Assembly (NCBI RefSeq): GCF_004331345.1
Contig: NZ_SJJZ01000001.1
Coordinates: forward strand, 2,046,001 to 2,110,000
Length of the DNA stretch: 64,000 bases
DNA from: Kribbella soli
Lineage (GTDB): Bacteria; Actinomycetota; Actinomycetes; Propionibacteriales; Kribbellaceae
Direction: 5' to 3'
Shown: one piece after another, positions 1-8,293 of the stretch
Layout of the letters: the number at the start of each line of letters is the position of its first letter
Numbering within the stretch: the stretch's first letter is position 1
Notes under the pieces: generated by a model
Databases searched by the model: none
Told to the model about the DNA's origin: nothing
Seen by the model: the letters and a program-made list of their open reading frames with translations, nothing else
Translations under genes and position numbers: made by a program

Positions 1-307
1 AGCGTCCGCCGTACACCACGAAGCCGACCGGTTTCGCGTACCAAGGCCGGCGTACGGCGTCGATCGCGGTCTTCACGTCGCCCGGGTACGCGTGGTTGTA
101 CTCCGCCGTGACGATCATCACGGCGTCGGCGTCCTCGATCCGCCCCGGCAACTCGGTGAGCGGCACCACACTCAGGTCGATCAGGTCCAGCTTGAACTCG
201 TCCGCGCGCTCGACCTCCCGCGCGAACCACCGCGTGACCGCCGTCCCGAACCGCCCGGCGTCGAGGTTGCGCGTCAGCACGACGAGCCGCAGCGGATGAA
301 CTGTCAC
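1..307 (-). CDS. NAD(P)H-dependent FMN reductase family protein, 3' end cut by the window edge
   Basis: About 102 N-terminal residues are present; the rest lies beyond base 1. The start is the GTG at 305-307, giving an N-terminus reading VTVHPLRLVVLTRNLD, an open beta strand followed by the flavodoxin-like fold. Further on, VMIVTAEYNHAYPGDVK matches the family motif (P/T)EYN.S.PG.(L/V)K that shapes the FMN site. Such enzymes pass electrons from NAD(P)H to FMN, quinones or azo dyes in the cytoplasm. The gene has its own promoter region, separate from the minus-strand pair upstream, containing an 18-bp SoxR-type palindrome. This suggests induction by redox-cycling compounds. The family call is firm; the substrate is unknown. 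Confidence 0.8.
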   Translation of the reverse strand, partial: MTVHPLRLVVLTRNLDAGRFGTAVTRWFAREVERADEFKLDLIDLSVVPLTELPGRIEDADAVMIVTAEYNHAYPGDVKTAIDAVRRPWYAKPVGFVVYGGR

Positions 308-324
308 GACGAGTGACGCTAATA

Positions 325-342
325 CCTCAATAAGACTTGAGG
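325..342 (-). promoter_or_regulatory. SoxR-type operator in a MerR-class promoter
   Basis: The minus strand reads CCTCAAGTCTTATTGAGG, which keeps 14 of 18 positions of the E. coli soxS operator as I recall it (CCTCAA..TTGAGG arms plus the following GT). It lies inside a promoter with TTGACC as -35 and TAGCGT as -10, separated by 19 bp. That long spacer is typical of MerR/SoxR-activated promoters. It sits 18 bp upstream of the GTG start of the FMN reductase gene. Confidence 0.6.
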
Positions 343-352
343 TCAAACCGTC

Positions 353-739
353 TCATCTACGGGCCGGTACCGGTGCGGACCGCAACCCCGCGATCGCCAG
401 TCCCGCGACCACCAACGTCACGACCCCGAGCGGCCACCGCACCGCCGCGATCAGGATCTCGCCGAACAGCACCAGCATTCCGGCGCACAAGGCGGCCGCA
501 CCGATCGCCACACCGAACCCGGACCGCCTGCGACCGTTCAGCAAGCCGAGCGCGACCAGCGCGACAATCACCACGAACGCCGTCGGGAAGACACTGAAGA
601 TCGCCACATAGCCGTGCGGATCACAGGTCGGCTCGTCGCAGGGCATCGACAGCATCGTCACCGGCTGCAGGATCGCCGCGACCACGATCACCAGCATCCC
701 GACCGCGTTGGCCGGCCAGAGCCAGGGCTTCGTCTTCAC
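353..739 (-). CDS. Small integral membrane protein of unknown function
   Basis: A 128-residue protein with about four hydrophobic segments (roughly residues 10-28, 45-66, 75-93 and 97-118) and a positively charged C-terminus. A loop after the first segment holds two cysteines (MPCDEPTCDPHG), which could form an extracytoplasmic disulfide. The GTG start overlaps the TGA of the upstream M4 peptidase gene (GTGA), so the two are probably translationally coupled. I do not recognise the family. Confidence 0.65.
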   Translation of the reverse strand: MKTKPWLWPANAVGMLVIVVAAILQPVTMLSMPCDEPTCDPHGYVAIFSVFPTAFVVIVALVALGLLNGRRRSGFGVAIGAAALCAGMLVLFGEILIAAVRWPLGVVTLVVAGLAIAGLRSAPVPARR

Positions 740-1866
740 TCGACAGCCGACTGCTGGTCGGACGGCTGCTGGTCAGGTGGTGCGGCGGGTGGGGTGGTGG
801 TTTCGAGGTTGGTCTGGGCAGCGTTCATGAGTGGAGTCTGGTCCCCCAGGACGCCGACGGTCTGCCAGGCGTTCGTGACCGCGGCGAGTTGCGGTGACTC
901 GTCGCCGAAGAGATCGCGCGCCACGGCCTGGGTCACGGCGGCGAAGTCCTTGAAGCTGGCCGACGACGAGACGTTCCCCGACGTCAGCGTCGAGTACCAG
1001 ATCTGGCCGGCGTCGTCGTACGCGTTCCCGCCGAGCTCCGCCGCGACCAGGTAGAACGCACGGTTCGGGATGCCCGAGTTGATGTGTACGCCGCCGTTGT
1101 CGTCGGCAGTGTCGACGTACCCGGACATGTCGGCCGGCTGCGGGTCCTTCCCAAGCCGCGGATCGTCGTACGCCGTCCCGGGCGCCTTCATCGACCGCAG
1201 CGCGATGCCCTGCACACCGGGCTGGAACAGTCCCGCCCCGATCAGCCAGTCGGCGTCCGCGGCACTCTGACCGAGGGCGTGCTGCTTCGCGAGCGACCCG
1301 AAGACATCCGAGATGCTCTCGTTCAGCGCGCCCGACTGGCCCTCGTACGCGAGATTCGCGGTGTACTGCGTGACGCCGTGGGTCAGCTCGTGGCCGGTGA
1401 CATCGATCGACGCCGTGAAGTTCCCGAAGATCTCGCCGTCCCCGTCGCCGAACACCATCTGCGCGCCGTCCCAGAACGCGTTCGCGTAGCCGCGGTCGTA
1501 GTGGACCGTCGACGTGAGCACCAGGCCGGCGCCGTCGATCGAGTCGCGCCCGTAACACTCCTTGTACATCGTCCACGTCGCGCCGGTGCCGTCGTACGCC
1601 TGGTTCGTCGTCTGATCCGTAACCGGGTCGTCGCCCTCGGAACGAACCAGAGTGCCCGGCAGGTCGGTCCCGTTCTCCGCGTCGTACACCTTGCGCTGCC
1701 GGCCGCCCGCCGCTGCGGCCACGCGCTCACGACCGGCCGCGGGCCGCGTTCGCAGTACGGCGTCGTGCTGCAGGGACTGCCTGATCCGGGCACGAACGCT
1801 GGGGTCACCCGCGGATCGCTCGAGCTGCTCGAGCAGGTACGGCGGGACGATGGCGTGGAACACCAC
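736..1866 (-). CDS. M4 family metallopeptidase, protealysin-like
   Basis: A zinc endopeptidase of about 376 residues. The N-terminus HAIVPPYLLEQL is the short propeptide signature of protealysin-like M4 enzymes rather than the long thermolysin propeptide, and there is no signal peptide. HELTH at residues 159-163 supplies two zinc ligands and the catalytic Glu. GALNESISDVFG (Glu183) supplies the third ligand, and DNGGVHINSGIPN holds the active-site His of the C-terminal domain. GTG codons at 1866 or 1863 are the likely starts; the longer open frame upstream runs antisense into the helicase gene. The tail is Pro/Gln-rich. Protealysin-like enzymes may act inside the cell or leave by a non-Sec route. 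Confidence 0.85.
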   Translation of the reverse strand: MVFHAIVPPYLLEQLERSAGDPSVRARIRQSLQHDAVLRTRPAAGRERVAAAAGGRQRKVYDAENGTDLPGTLVRSEGDDPVTDQTTNQAYDGTGATWTMYKECYGRDSIDGAGLVLTSTVHYDRGYANAFWDGAQMVFGDGDGEIFGNFTASIDVTGHELTHGVTQYTANLAYEGQSGALNESISDVFGSLAKQHALGQSAADADWLIGAGLFQPGVQGIALRSMKAPGTAYDDPRLGKDPQPADMSGYVDTADDNGGVHINSGIPNRAFYLVAAELGGNAYDDAGQIWYSTLTSGNVSSSASFKDFAAVTQAVARDLFGDESPQLAAVTNAWQTVGVLGDQTPLMNAAQTNLETTTPPAAPPDQQPSDQQSAVE

Positions 1867-1900
1867 TACAGGAAAACCCGGGCACCGGATAAACTCAAGG

Positions 1901-1933
1901 ATTTGTGGCTGCCGCCGGGAGAATTCCACAAAT
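1901..1933. promoter_or_regulatory. Inverted repeat between divergent M4 peptidase and HelR-like genes
   Basis: ATTTGTGG at 1901-1908 and its exact reverse complement CCACAAAT at 1926-1933, centres 25 bp apart, lie in the 111-bp divergent promoter region. Half-sites of this size and spacing suit a dimeric regulator. No candidate regulator is adjacent. It does not resemble the rifamycin-associated element I associate with helR genes. Confidence 0.35.
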
Positions 1934-1977
1934 GCGGCTTGAACCAACGGCACGGATTTTAACACAAGGGACAGGAA

Positions 1978-4224
1978 TTGCCGAATCCAGTCGATACCGA
2001 ACAGGCCAACCTGATCACGTTCTACGCGGCGCTGGACGCCGAGCGGGAGCGCACCGACGCACGCGCCGACGACGAGCAGCTGGTCCACACCCGCAACGCC
2101 CAGGCGCTGCACCAGCGCGACGGCCGGATCCGTGACCTCAAGCTCCGGCAGGCCCGGCTGAACGCCGCCGAGGAGGGCCTGTACTTCGGCCGCCTGGACG
2201 CCGCCGACGGCGAGATCCTGCACCTCGGCCGGATCGGTCTGCACGACGAAGACTACGAACCCCTGCTGGTGGACTGGCGTGCACCGGCGGCGCGGCCGTT
2301 CTACATCGCGACCGCGGTGGCCAACCACGACGTCGTCCGCCGCCGGCACATCCAGACCCGGCTACGGCGCGTGGTCGACGTCCAGGACGAGCAGCTCGAT
2401 CTCGGACGGGAGGCCGCCGACGCATCCAAGCCGGGCACCGGCGTGATCGGCGAGGCCGTGCTGATGAAGGCGCTGGAGGCCCGCCGGACCGGCCGGATGG
2501 AGTCGATCGTGCAGACGATCCAGGCCGATCAGGACCGGATCATCCGCTCCGAACTGCCCGGAATCCTGGTTGTCCAAGGTGGCCCGGGCACCGGAAAGAC
2601 GGCAATCGCACTGCACCGGGCAGCATTTCTGTTGTACACGCATCGTGAACAACTGGAAAAGCGCGGAATTCTCGTTGTCGGGCCGAATGCGGCGTTCCTG
2701 CGGTTCATCGGCCAGGTGCTGCCGTCACTCGGTGAGGAAGGCGTCCGGCTCGTCACGATCGCCGAGTTGTTCCCGGGCGTGAACGCGACCCGCCCGGAGT
2801 CTCCGGAGAGCGCCGAGGTGAAGGGCCGGACGGTGATGGCCGACGCGATCGCGAAGGGGGTCACCGACCGGCAGTGGGTTCCCGAACGCCCGGTCCACGT
2901 GACCGTCGAACGCACCGAGCTCACCCTCGACCCTTCCGTGTGCGAGACAGTCCACGCACGAGTCCGCAACCGCAACCTCACCCACAACCAGGCGCGTCCG
3001 TTCGTCCTCAACGAGTTCACGGACCACCTCACCAATCAGTACGCCGAACTGATCGGCACCGACCCGCTCGACGGGGAGCAGTTGCTCGACGAGTACGACC
3101 TCGCCGAACTGCGCAGCGAGGTGCTCGCGGAGCCCGCCGTACAGGCGCTGCTCGAACAGCTCTGGCCGATGCTCAGTCCACAGCGGCTGCTGGAGGATCT
3201 GTACGGCGACGAGGACCGGCTCGCGTCCGCGGCGCCGCAGTTGTCCGCGCTGGATCGCGAACACCTGCTGCGGTACGGCGACGACTGGAGTCAGTCCGAC
3301 GTACCGCTGCTGGACGAGGCGGCGGAACTGCTCGGTGACGACGGGTCCGAGGCCGCACGTGAGCGGGCCGCGCGGGCACGCGCAATCGCTTATGCACAAG
3401 GGGCTCTGGATGTGCTCGCCGGTTCTGGTTCGACCGACTTCGACGAGGACGACGAGGCGGAAATCCTTACTGCCAAGGACATTCTCGATGCCGAGGCGTT
3501 CGCCGAGCGGTACGAGGCGGACGACGACCGGACGCTCGCCGATCGCGCGGGCGCGGACCGGCGCTGGACGTACGGTCACGTGATCGTCGACGAGGCGCAG
3601 GAGCTGTCGCCGATGGCGTGGCGGGCGATCGCGCGGCGGTGCCCACTGCGGTCGATGACGGTGGTCGGTGACGTGGCGCAGACGAGTTCGATCGGCGGCG
3701 GTACGTCGTGGTCGTCCGCGCTCGATGAGACGTTCGGCGATCGTTGGCGGCTGGCGGAGCTGACGTTGAACTACCGCACGCCGGCCGAGGTCATGAAGCT
3801 CGCGCACGCCGTACTGCGCGAGGTCGACCCGTCGGCACGGGCGCCGCAATCGGTCCGCTCCACGGGCGTGAAACCGTGGCACGTCGACGTACCGGCGGCT
3901 GAACAGGCCCTGTACGTCTACAAGATGGCGGCCGAGGAGACGGCGTACGGCGAGGTCGGTGTGATCACGTCCCGCAGCCGGCTCGAGCTGATCCAGGAGG
4001 CCGTCGACGGACTGTCCGGCGTCACGGTCCTGACCGCCCGCGAAGCCAAGGGCCTCGAGTTCGACTCTGTCCTGGTGGTCGACCCGGACGGCATCGTCAT
4101 CGAGTCTCCCCGCGGCCTCCGCGACCTCTACGTCTCCCTGACCCGCTGCACCCAACGCCTAGGAGTGGTCGGCGAACTACCCGACGTACTCGAGAGTTCG
4201 GCCGCCTGGAACACCGACCGCTGA
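1978..4224 (+). CDS. helR: HelD/HelR-like superfamily 1 ATPase acting on RNA polymerase
   Basis: A 748-residue UvrD-like ATPase with a TTG start. The N-terminal 60 residues are a charged helical hairpin, as in HelD proteins, where this arm enters RNA polymerase. The Walker A motif GGPGTGKT is at residues 201-208. HVIVDEAQELSPMAW is the DExx-box motif II, and VVGDVAQTSSIGG is motif III. The C-terminal helicase half includes LTLNYRTPAEV and TAREAKGLEFDSVLVVD. Members of the family dissociate stalled or rifamycin-bound RNA polymerase, and actinobacterial HelR gives rifamycin tolerance. The symbol is by family resemblance; HelR and plain HelD cannot be fully separated by eye. The gene is monocistronic and divergent from the M4 peptidase. 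Confidence 0.8.
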   Translation: MPNPVDTEQANLITFYAALDAERERTDARADDEQLVHTRNAQALHQRDGRIRDLKLRQARLNAAEEGLYFGRLDAADGEILHLGRIGLHDEDYEPLLVDWRAPAARPFYIATAVANHDVVRRRHIQTRLRRVVDVQDEQLDLGREAADASKPGTGVIGEAVLMKALEARRTGRMESIVQTIQADQDRIIRSELPGILVVQGGPGTGKTAIALHRAAFLLYTHREQLEKRGILVVGPNAAFLRFIGQVLPSLGEEGVRLVTIAELFPGVNATRPESPESAEVKGRTVMADAIAKGVTDRQWVPERPVHVTVERTELTLDPSVCETVHARVRNRNLTHNQARPFVLNEFTDHLTNQYAELIGTDPLDGEQLLDEYDLAELRSEVLAEPAVQALLEQLWPMLSPQRLLEDLYGDEDRLASAAPQLSALDREHLLRYGDDWSQSDVPLLDEAAELLGDDGSEAARERAARARAIAYAQGALDVLAGSGSTDFDEDDEAEILTAKDILDAEAFAERYEADDDRTLADRAGADRRWTYGHVIVDEAQELSPMAWRAIARRCPLRSMTVVGDVAQTSSIGGGTSWSSALDETFGDRWRLAELTLNYRTPAEVMKLAHAVLREVDPSARAPQSVRSTGVKPWHVDVPAAEQALYVYKMAAEETAYGEVGVITSRSRLELIQEAVDGLSGVTVLTAREAKGLEFDSVLVVDPDGIVIESPRGLRDLYVSLTRCTQRLGVVGELPDVLESSAAWNTDR

Positions 4225-4264
4225 CGCCCTGTCGGCGGCACGCCCGCAGACTTACTGTCGAAGG

Positions 4265-4408
4265 ATGAAGAAGCCGCTTCGGTGTCGGCTCCACCTGCAC
4301 ACGTGGACGACCGAGCACAACGAGGAAGGTCAGCGCTACCAGCTCTGTCGCGGCTGCGGGACGACTCGCGACAAGCTCACGCTGAACGATCACGGGTTCG
4401 GGGGCTAG
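4265..4408 (+). CDS. Small protein with a CxxC-like zinc-ribbon half
   Basis: A 47-residue ORF starting at ATG 4265. It has basic and His-rich stretches (CRLHLHTWTTEHNEEGQRYQ) followed by LCRGCGTTRDKL. The CxxC and upstream Cys/His residues could bind one zinc ion. Such tiny proteins are common and conserved in actinobacteria but have no assigned function that I know. Its stop overlaps the end of the convergent gene at 4405-4977. Confidence 0.55.
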   Translation: MKKPLRCRLHLHTWTTEHNEEGQRYQLCRGCGTTRDKLTLNDHGFGG

Positions 4409-4977
4409 TGATCCGCGCAGCACTTCTGTTGGTGCTGGAGTTCGAAGGGGATGAGGAGGTTGCCTGCGGACGGCTGGACCTGGAGGATCAGGCGTCCGTA
4501 GCGGCGGAGGGGGCGAAGGAAGTCGAGGGTGTCGATCAAGGTGTCGTCCTCGATCGGGATGCCGCCGATCGCTTCCAGGTGGTCGATACCGCAGCGGACG
4601 CGGAGTTCGGCGGCGGGCAGTACGCCGTGCGCCTGCTCGTGACCGGGCCAGCGGACCACGCGTCCCGCCGTACCCAGCGCTGCCTCGACCGCCGCGACGT
4701 ACGCGCCGCGGACCAGGCGGCTCGGCCCGGCCAGCTCCGGCTCGGACGCGCCGGGTCGCGTGACCGCGAGCCCGACGTTGCGGTCGGCAACCATCGCGCG
4801 GATCGGCTCCGCGAGGTCCGCCGTACTCGTCAGTGAGACCGCGACATGCGGACGGTCGTCGCCCGACACCATGTGGGTGAGGGCGACGACCGGCTGGTCG
4901 ACAGCATCGACGAGCGCGTAGACCAGGTGATCTGCCGCGGCCGTGTCCAAGCTGTCGGCATCGACCGCGACGATCAC
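4405..4977 (-). CDS. Conserved hypothetical protein coupled to the PHP hydrolase gene
   Basis: 190 residues, starting MIVAVDADSLD with GTG at 4975-4977 that overlaps the TGA of the upstream PHP gene (GTGA), so co-translation is likely. There is no signal peptide or membrane segment. The sequence alternates hydrophobic strands and helices (VVALTHMVSGDDRP, RLILQVQPSAG) and ends in CCADH. I do not recognise the fold. The coupling implies a role in the same process as the PHP-domain protein. Confidence 0.6.
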   Translation of the reverse strand: MIVAVDADSLDTAAADHLVYALVDAVDQPVVALTHMVSGDDRPHVAVSLTSTADLAEPIRAMVADRNVGLAVTRPGASEPELAGPSRLVRGAYVAAVEAALGTAGRVVRWPGHEQAHGVLPAAELRVRCGIDHLEAIGGIPIEDDTLIDTLDFLRPLRRYGRLILQVQPSAGNLLIPFELQHQQKCCADH

Positions 4978-6716
4978 TTCGGCAGCACCCAGATCGGGTT
5001 GGTGTAGAACCACAGGTCGACCCACGGATCCGCGTCGCCGACCACGTCGAGCTTGGGACCGGCCGGGTCGACCGCCGCACCCAGGTACCCGGGCTGGCTC
5101 CGGTTCCCGTCGGTGCCGCGGACCCGCACGTACTGCGCTTCCTCGGCGCGACCGAGCGGGTACACGAGCTCGAACGTGCCGCGCTTGCCCGCGGTGTCCC
5201 ACTGCTTGACGACCTTGGTGTTCGGCGCGGTCATCGTGTCCTTGTCGCCGACCGGTCCGGTGACCGAGCCCCGGATCACGTCGACCCGGTTGAGCGCCGG
5301 CACGAAGTTCGCCCAGTTCGGCACGGTCTGCGTGGTGATCCGTACGACGAGTTCGATCGCGCGGCCGTTCTGCACGATCAACGCGCCGCCGAGCGGTTCG
5401 CCGTACCGCTTGCCCACCTCGCGGACCTCGACCTCGACGCCCTTCACCAACGCGCCGTGGTCGACCCAGACGCGGCCGTGGCGCAAGCCCTCCATCACCG
5501 CGAGGTAGTCGCGGCGGTCGGCGCCGACATGGGTGCGGCTGTAGAAGCCCGGCCAGAAGTCGCTCGCGGTGGAGTTGACGGTGTTGCCGTAGACCGGGTC
5601 CATGTACCGACCGTCGCGGTCGAACTGCTCCTGGCTGGAGCCGTCGGGGCGGCGGGAGGTCTCGTTCCAGTTCACGTGCGAGTCGGAGTTCGCGGTGATC
5701 CACCACGGCTTGCCCTCGGCGAGCAGGCTGTCCCAGAGGCCGCCGACGGTCGCGGTCATCCAGTCGAAGCCGCCCCACGTGCGGTAGCTCTCGGCCGGGT
5801 AGCCGGGGAACGAGTTCGGGTTCGGGGCGTTGCCGTAGATACCGCGGGCATTGCCGGCGCCGATGCCCTTCGGGAGGCCGCCGGCCTGGTGACCGGGCGC
5901 GCCTTCGAAGCCGATCGCGATCCGTGGGTCGGCGTCGCGCCAGTTGCGGATCTCGTGCGGGCTGTCGATACCGTTGCGGGCCGGGTGGTTGGCGAGGAAC
6001 AGTGCGTCCGCAACCCGGCGCTTGTCGACCTGCTGACCGAGCCACTGGATGCCGGACACCGCCAGCGCCTCGTTGGCCGGCGAGTTCGCGCTCGCGTTGT
6101 TCACGCTGCCGTCGTAGCCGTTCTCGAACTGCTTCAGTACGTCGACCTCGCGGCTGCCCGGCGCGACGAACACCGTGCCGTGCTCGGCCGCCGGAATGTT
6201 CCACTCCAGGCCCTGGAAGATCAGTGTGTCGCGCAGTTCGGCGCGGGCCGCCTTGATCTGCGGGTTGACCAGGTCGACACCGATCCGCGCATGCGTCGCG
6301 CCGCCGTGGTCCGTGATGACGAGCCAGTCCAGCCCGTACGCCGTGGCGTGGCGAGCCTGGTCGATGACGCGGTACATGCCGTCGGAGCTCAACTGCGTGT
6401 GGATGTGGTGATCGCCGGCCAGCCACACGTTCGGCCGGTTGCCGTGCCGGAAGATCCACCCGTCCTTGGGCGCCGTCGCCGCCGCGAACTGCGCACCCGT
6501 CACGGCGAGCGCCGCCGTACCCCCGAGAATCCCGGCCGACCGCAACAACCCCCGCCGCGAAACCTCCGCCGGCGACAGGTCACTGTCCGGCACCGACTCG
6601 TCCAACGCAGCTAGGGTCCCCTGATCGAGCTCAGCATTCGGATGATGGTGCCGATGCCCGTGACTGTGCCCGTGCTCATGATCATGCGAGTGCCCGTGAC
6701 CGTGTGAGTGCCCCAT
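4974..6716 (-). CDS. Tat-exported CehA/McbA-type PHP-domain metallohydrolase with histidine-rich N-terminus
   Basis: 580 residues from ATG 6714-6716, which follows AGGAGAGG. Residues 2-26 are almost entirely His, Gly, Ser, Asp and Glu (GHSHGHGHSHDHEHGHSHGH), a likely metal sponge. A twin-arginine motif SRRGLLRSAG and an Ala-rich hydrophobic stretch follow, so the enzyme is probably folded with its metals before export. The catalytic part begins with GDHHIHTQLSSDG and has ITDHGGATH, LEWNIPAAEHG, FLANHPARNG and WWITANSDSHVNW, all metal-ligand motifs of PHP phosphoesterases/hydrolases. The substrate is unknown; CehA acts on carbaryl, but most relatives are uncharacterised. The open frame extends upstream, but that part lacks a ribosome-binding site. 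Confidence 0.85.
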   Translation of the reverse strand: MGHSHGHGHSHDHEHGHSHGHRHHHPNAELDQGTLAALDESVPDSDLSPAEVSRRGLLRSAGILGGTAALAVTGAQFAAATAPKDGWIFRHGNRPNVWLAGDHHIHTQLSSDGMYRVIDQARHATAYGLDWLVITDHGGATHARIGVDLVNPQIKAARAELRDTLIFQGLEWNIPAAEHGTVFVAPGSREVDVLKQFENGYDGSVNNASANSPANEALAVSGIQWLGQQVDKRRVADALFLANHPARNGIDSPHEIRNWRDADPRIAIGFEGAPGHQAGGLPKGIGAGNARGIYGNAPNPNSFPGYPAESYRTWGGFDWMTATVGGLWDSLLAEGKPWWITANSDSHVNWNETSRRPDGSSQEQFDRDGRYMDPVYGNTVNSTASDFWPGFYSRTHVGADRRDYLAVMEGLRHGRVWVDHGALVKGVEVEVREVGKRYGEPLGGALIVQNGRAIELVVRITTQTVPNWANFVPALNRVDVIRGSVTGPVGDKDTMTAPNTKVVKQWDTAGKRGTFELVYPLGRAEEAQYVRVRGTDGNRSQPGYLGAAVDPAGPKLDVVGDADPWVDLWFYTNPIWVLPK

Positions 6717-6855
6717 CGACAGTCCTCTCCTGACGGAATCGCCGAGATCATCGCCTCCCCCCATGACCAAGAGATGTGCGCCGGATGAACAGAACCCAGG
6801 CCAGGCCATGGACAACGGAGAGTGACGAGGCTTGAATGGCGGGCGGGGGGGAATC

Positions 6856-7521
6856 ATGAATGGAGCACCGTATACACGCACGCATTGTCACCGGCGGAAC
6901 GATCGTGGTAACGCCACCTTGGCGGCTCTCGGGGGAGTGGCCGTCGGGATCATCCTGGTCCTGCTGGCCTGGCTTGTCGTGTTGATGACGAAGGACGACC
7001 CGGCGACACGGGCAGCGAGCACACCGCCGTCGACGCCGACCGCAGCAGCTCAGGCACCTGCCGTCTCGGCACCCTCGCCGACCGTGCCGAAGACCACCGC
7101 GCCGCCGCCGGTCAAGCGGACGTCGAGCTCGGCGCTCGGGGATGTGCGGTCGTTGCCGGCCGGGCTGTTCTGTCGCGATCTGAAGGCGAAGGGCTACAGC
7201 TACGTCGCGGCGGCGGACTACTGGCGGTTGCACGGGCAGCCGAATCAAATGGATGCCGACCGCAACGGAATTCCGTGCGAGACCGTGTATCCCCGCAGTG
7301 ACGTCGCGGCGTACTGGAACGGGCGCGAGATCAGCGGCGTCGTGTTCTGGTCGGCGGGGCTGTACTGCCGGGACCTCGTCGCGCGAGGTGCCTCGTACTC
7401 CGAGGCCGTTCGGTACTGGTGGTACTACGGGATGCCGGACCGGATGGATGCGGACAAGAACGGCATACCGTGCGAAACCGTGTACTCAGCCGCGACCGTT
7501 AGCGCATTCTGGTACCTGTGA
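6856..7521 (+). CDS. Membrane-anchored protein with two tandem Excalibur-like calcium-binding repeats
   Basis: 221 residues from ATG 6856, which follows a GGGGGGGA ribosome-binding site. One transmembrane helix lies near residues 22-45, then a Pro/Thr/Ala-rich stalk. Two near-identical modules of about 55 residues follow, each with CRDL..KG.SY..A..YW....P..MDAD.NGIPCETVY. The DADxNGxPCE core is that of Excalibur domains, which bind calcium outside the cell. Each module has two Cys that could pair. The stop overlaps the start of the next gene (GTGA), tying it to an M23 peptidase and suggesting a cell-envelope role. Confidence 0.75.
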   Translation: MNGAPYTRTHCHRRNDRGNATLAALGGVAVGIILVLLAWLVVLMTKDDPATRAASTPPSTPTAAAQAPAVSAPSPTVPKTTAPPPVKRTSSSALGDVRSLPAGLFCRDLKAKGYSYVAAADYWRLHGQPNQMDADRNGIPCETVYPRSDVAAYWNGREISGVVFWSAGLYCRDLVARGASYSEAVRYWWYYGMPDRMDADKNGIPCETVYSAATVSAFWYL

Positions 7522-8291
7522 CGCGACGTGCTTGGGTTGCTTTTCTGCTGGCAGTGGTGATCGTCGGCGGCGGCGGGTGGTTCGGATTGTCGGCGGCCGG
7601 CGTCTTCGACCGGGTGCAACCCGCCCCCGTAGCAAGTCCGCCGCGATCTACACCACCACAGTCGACAACGCCGGTGCCACAGCCGAGTGTGCGGACCCAG
7701 TCCAGTACGCCGGTGCAGTCGAGGACGTCGGTGGTGACAAGTAGTCCGTCGCAGGCTGTCGTCGTACGTCGGTATGTATTTCCCGTTGGCGGGTGCCGGG
7801 CGGATGCTTCGCAGAGTCACCATGACTACCCGGCGTCGGACATCTTCGCGCATGTCGGCTGTCTGTTCGTCGCGCCGGTTGACGGGCGGGTCGACGAGGT
7901 GACGCGGGTCGACTCGTGGGATTCGAAGACCAATCGAGGCGCTGACCGCGGTGGGCTGTCGGTTTCGGTGGTGGGGGCGGATGGCGTTCGGTACTACGGC
8001 TCCCACCTGTCGGCGATCCAACCCGGGATCTCACCAGGTGTGCAGGTGCGGGCGGGGCAATCTCTGGGACGGACCGGGAAGACAGGGAGCGCCCAAGGGA
8101 CACCACCACACCTCCACTTCGGAATCAGTTGGCCGACAGGACCCAACACGTGGTGGATCCGGCGCGGGGCGGTCGCACCGCAGCAGTTCCTGAACAGCTG
8201 GCACCACGGCGGTCAACTGTCCCCCGTGGCGCTGGTCGCAGCGAGCCATCGGGCGTACGGCGCGGAGCACGGCTGCCGCTCATACTGCTGA
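7518..8291 (+). CDS. M23 (LytM-type) metallopeptidase, membrane anchored
   Basis: 257 residues with an N-terminal hydrophobic anchor (residues 6-27) and a Ser/Pro/Thr/Gln-rich linker to about residue 80, then an M23 domain. The zinc ligands HHDYPASD (HxxxD) and HLHFG (HxH) are both intact, so it should be an active peptidoglycan or glycine-rich peptide endopeptidase on the outer face of the membrane. GTG start at 7518, coupled to the Excalibur-repeat gene. The C-terminal 50 residues go beyond the usual M23 core and contain a CRSYC tail. Confidence 0.85.
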   Translation: MTRRAWVAFLLAVVIVGGGGWFGLSAAGVFDRVQPAPVASPPRSTPPQSTTPVPQPSVRTQSSTPVQSRTSVVTSSPSQAVVVRRYVFPVGGCRADASQSHHDYPASDIFAHVGCLFVAPVDGRVDEVTRVDSWDSKTNRGADRGGLSVSVVGADGVRYYGSHLSAIQPGISPGVQVRAGQSLGRTGKTGSAQGTPPHLHFGISWPTGPNTWWIRRGAVAPQQFLNSWHHGGQLSPVALVAASHRAYGAEHGCRSYC

Positions 8292-8293
8292 CC

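Noticed and set aside
1867..2349. Upstream extension of the M4 peptidase frame (to 2349)
   Set aside because: It runs antisense through the start of the well-supported HelR-like gene and has no peptidase-like sequence; the protealysin-type propeptide marks the true start near 1866.
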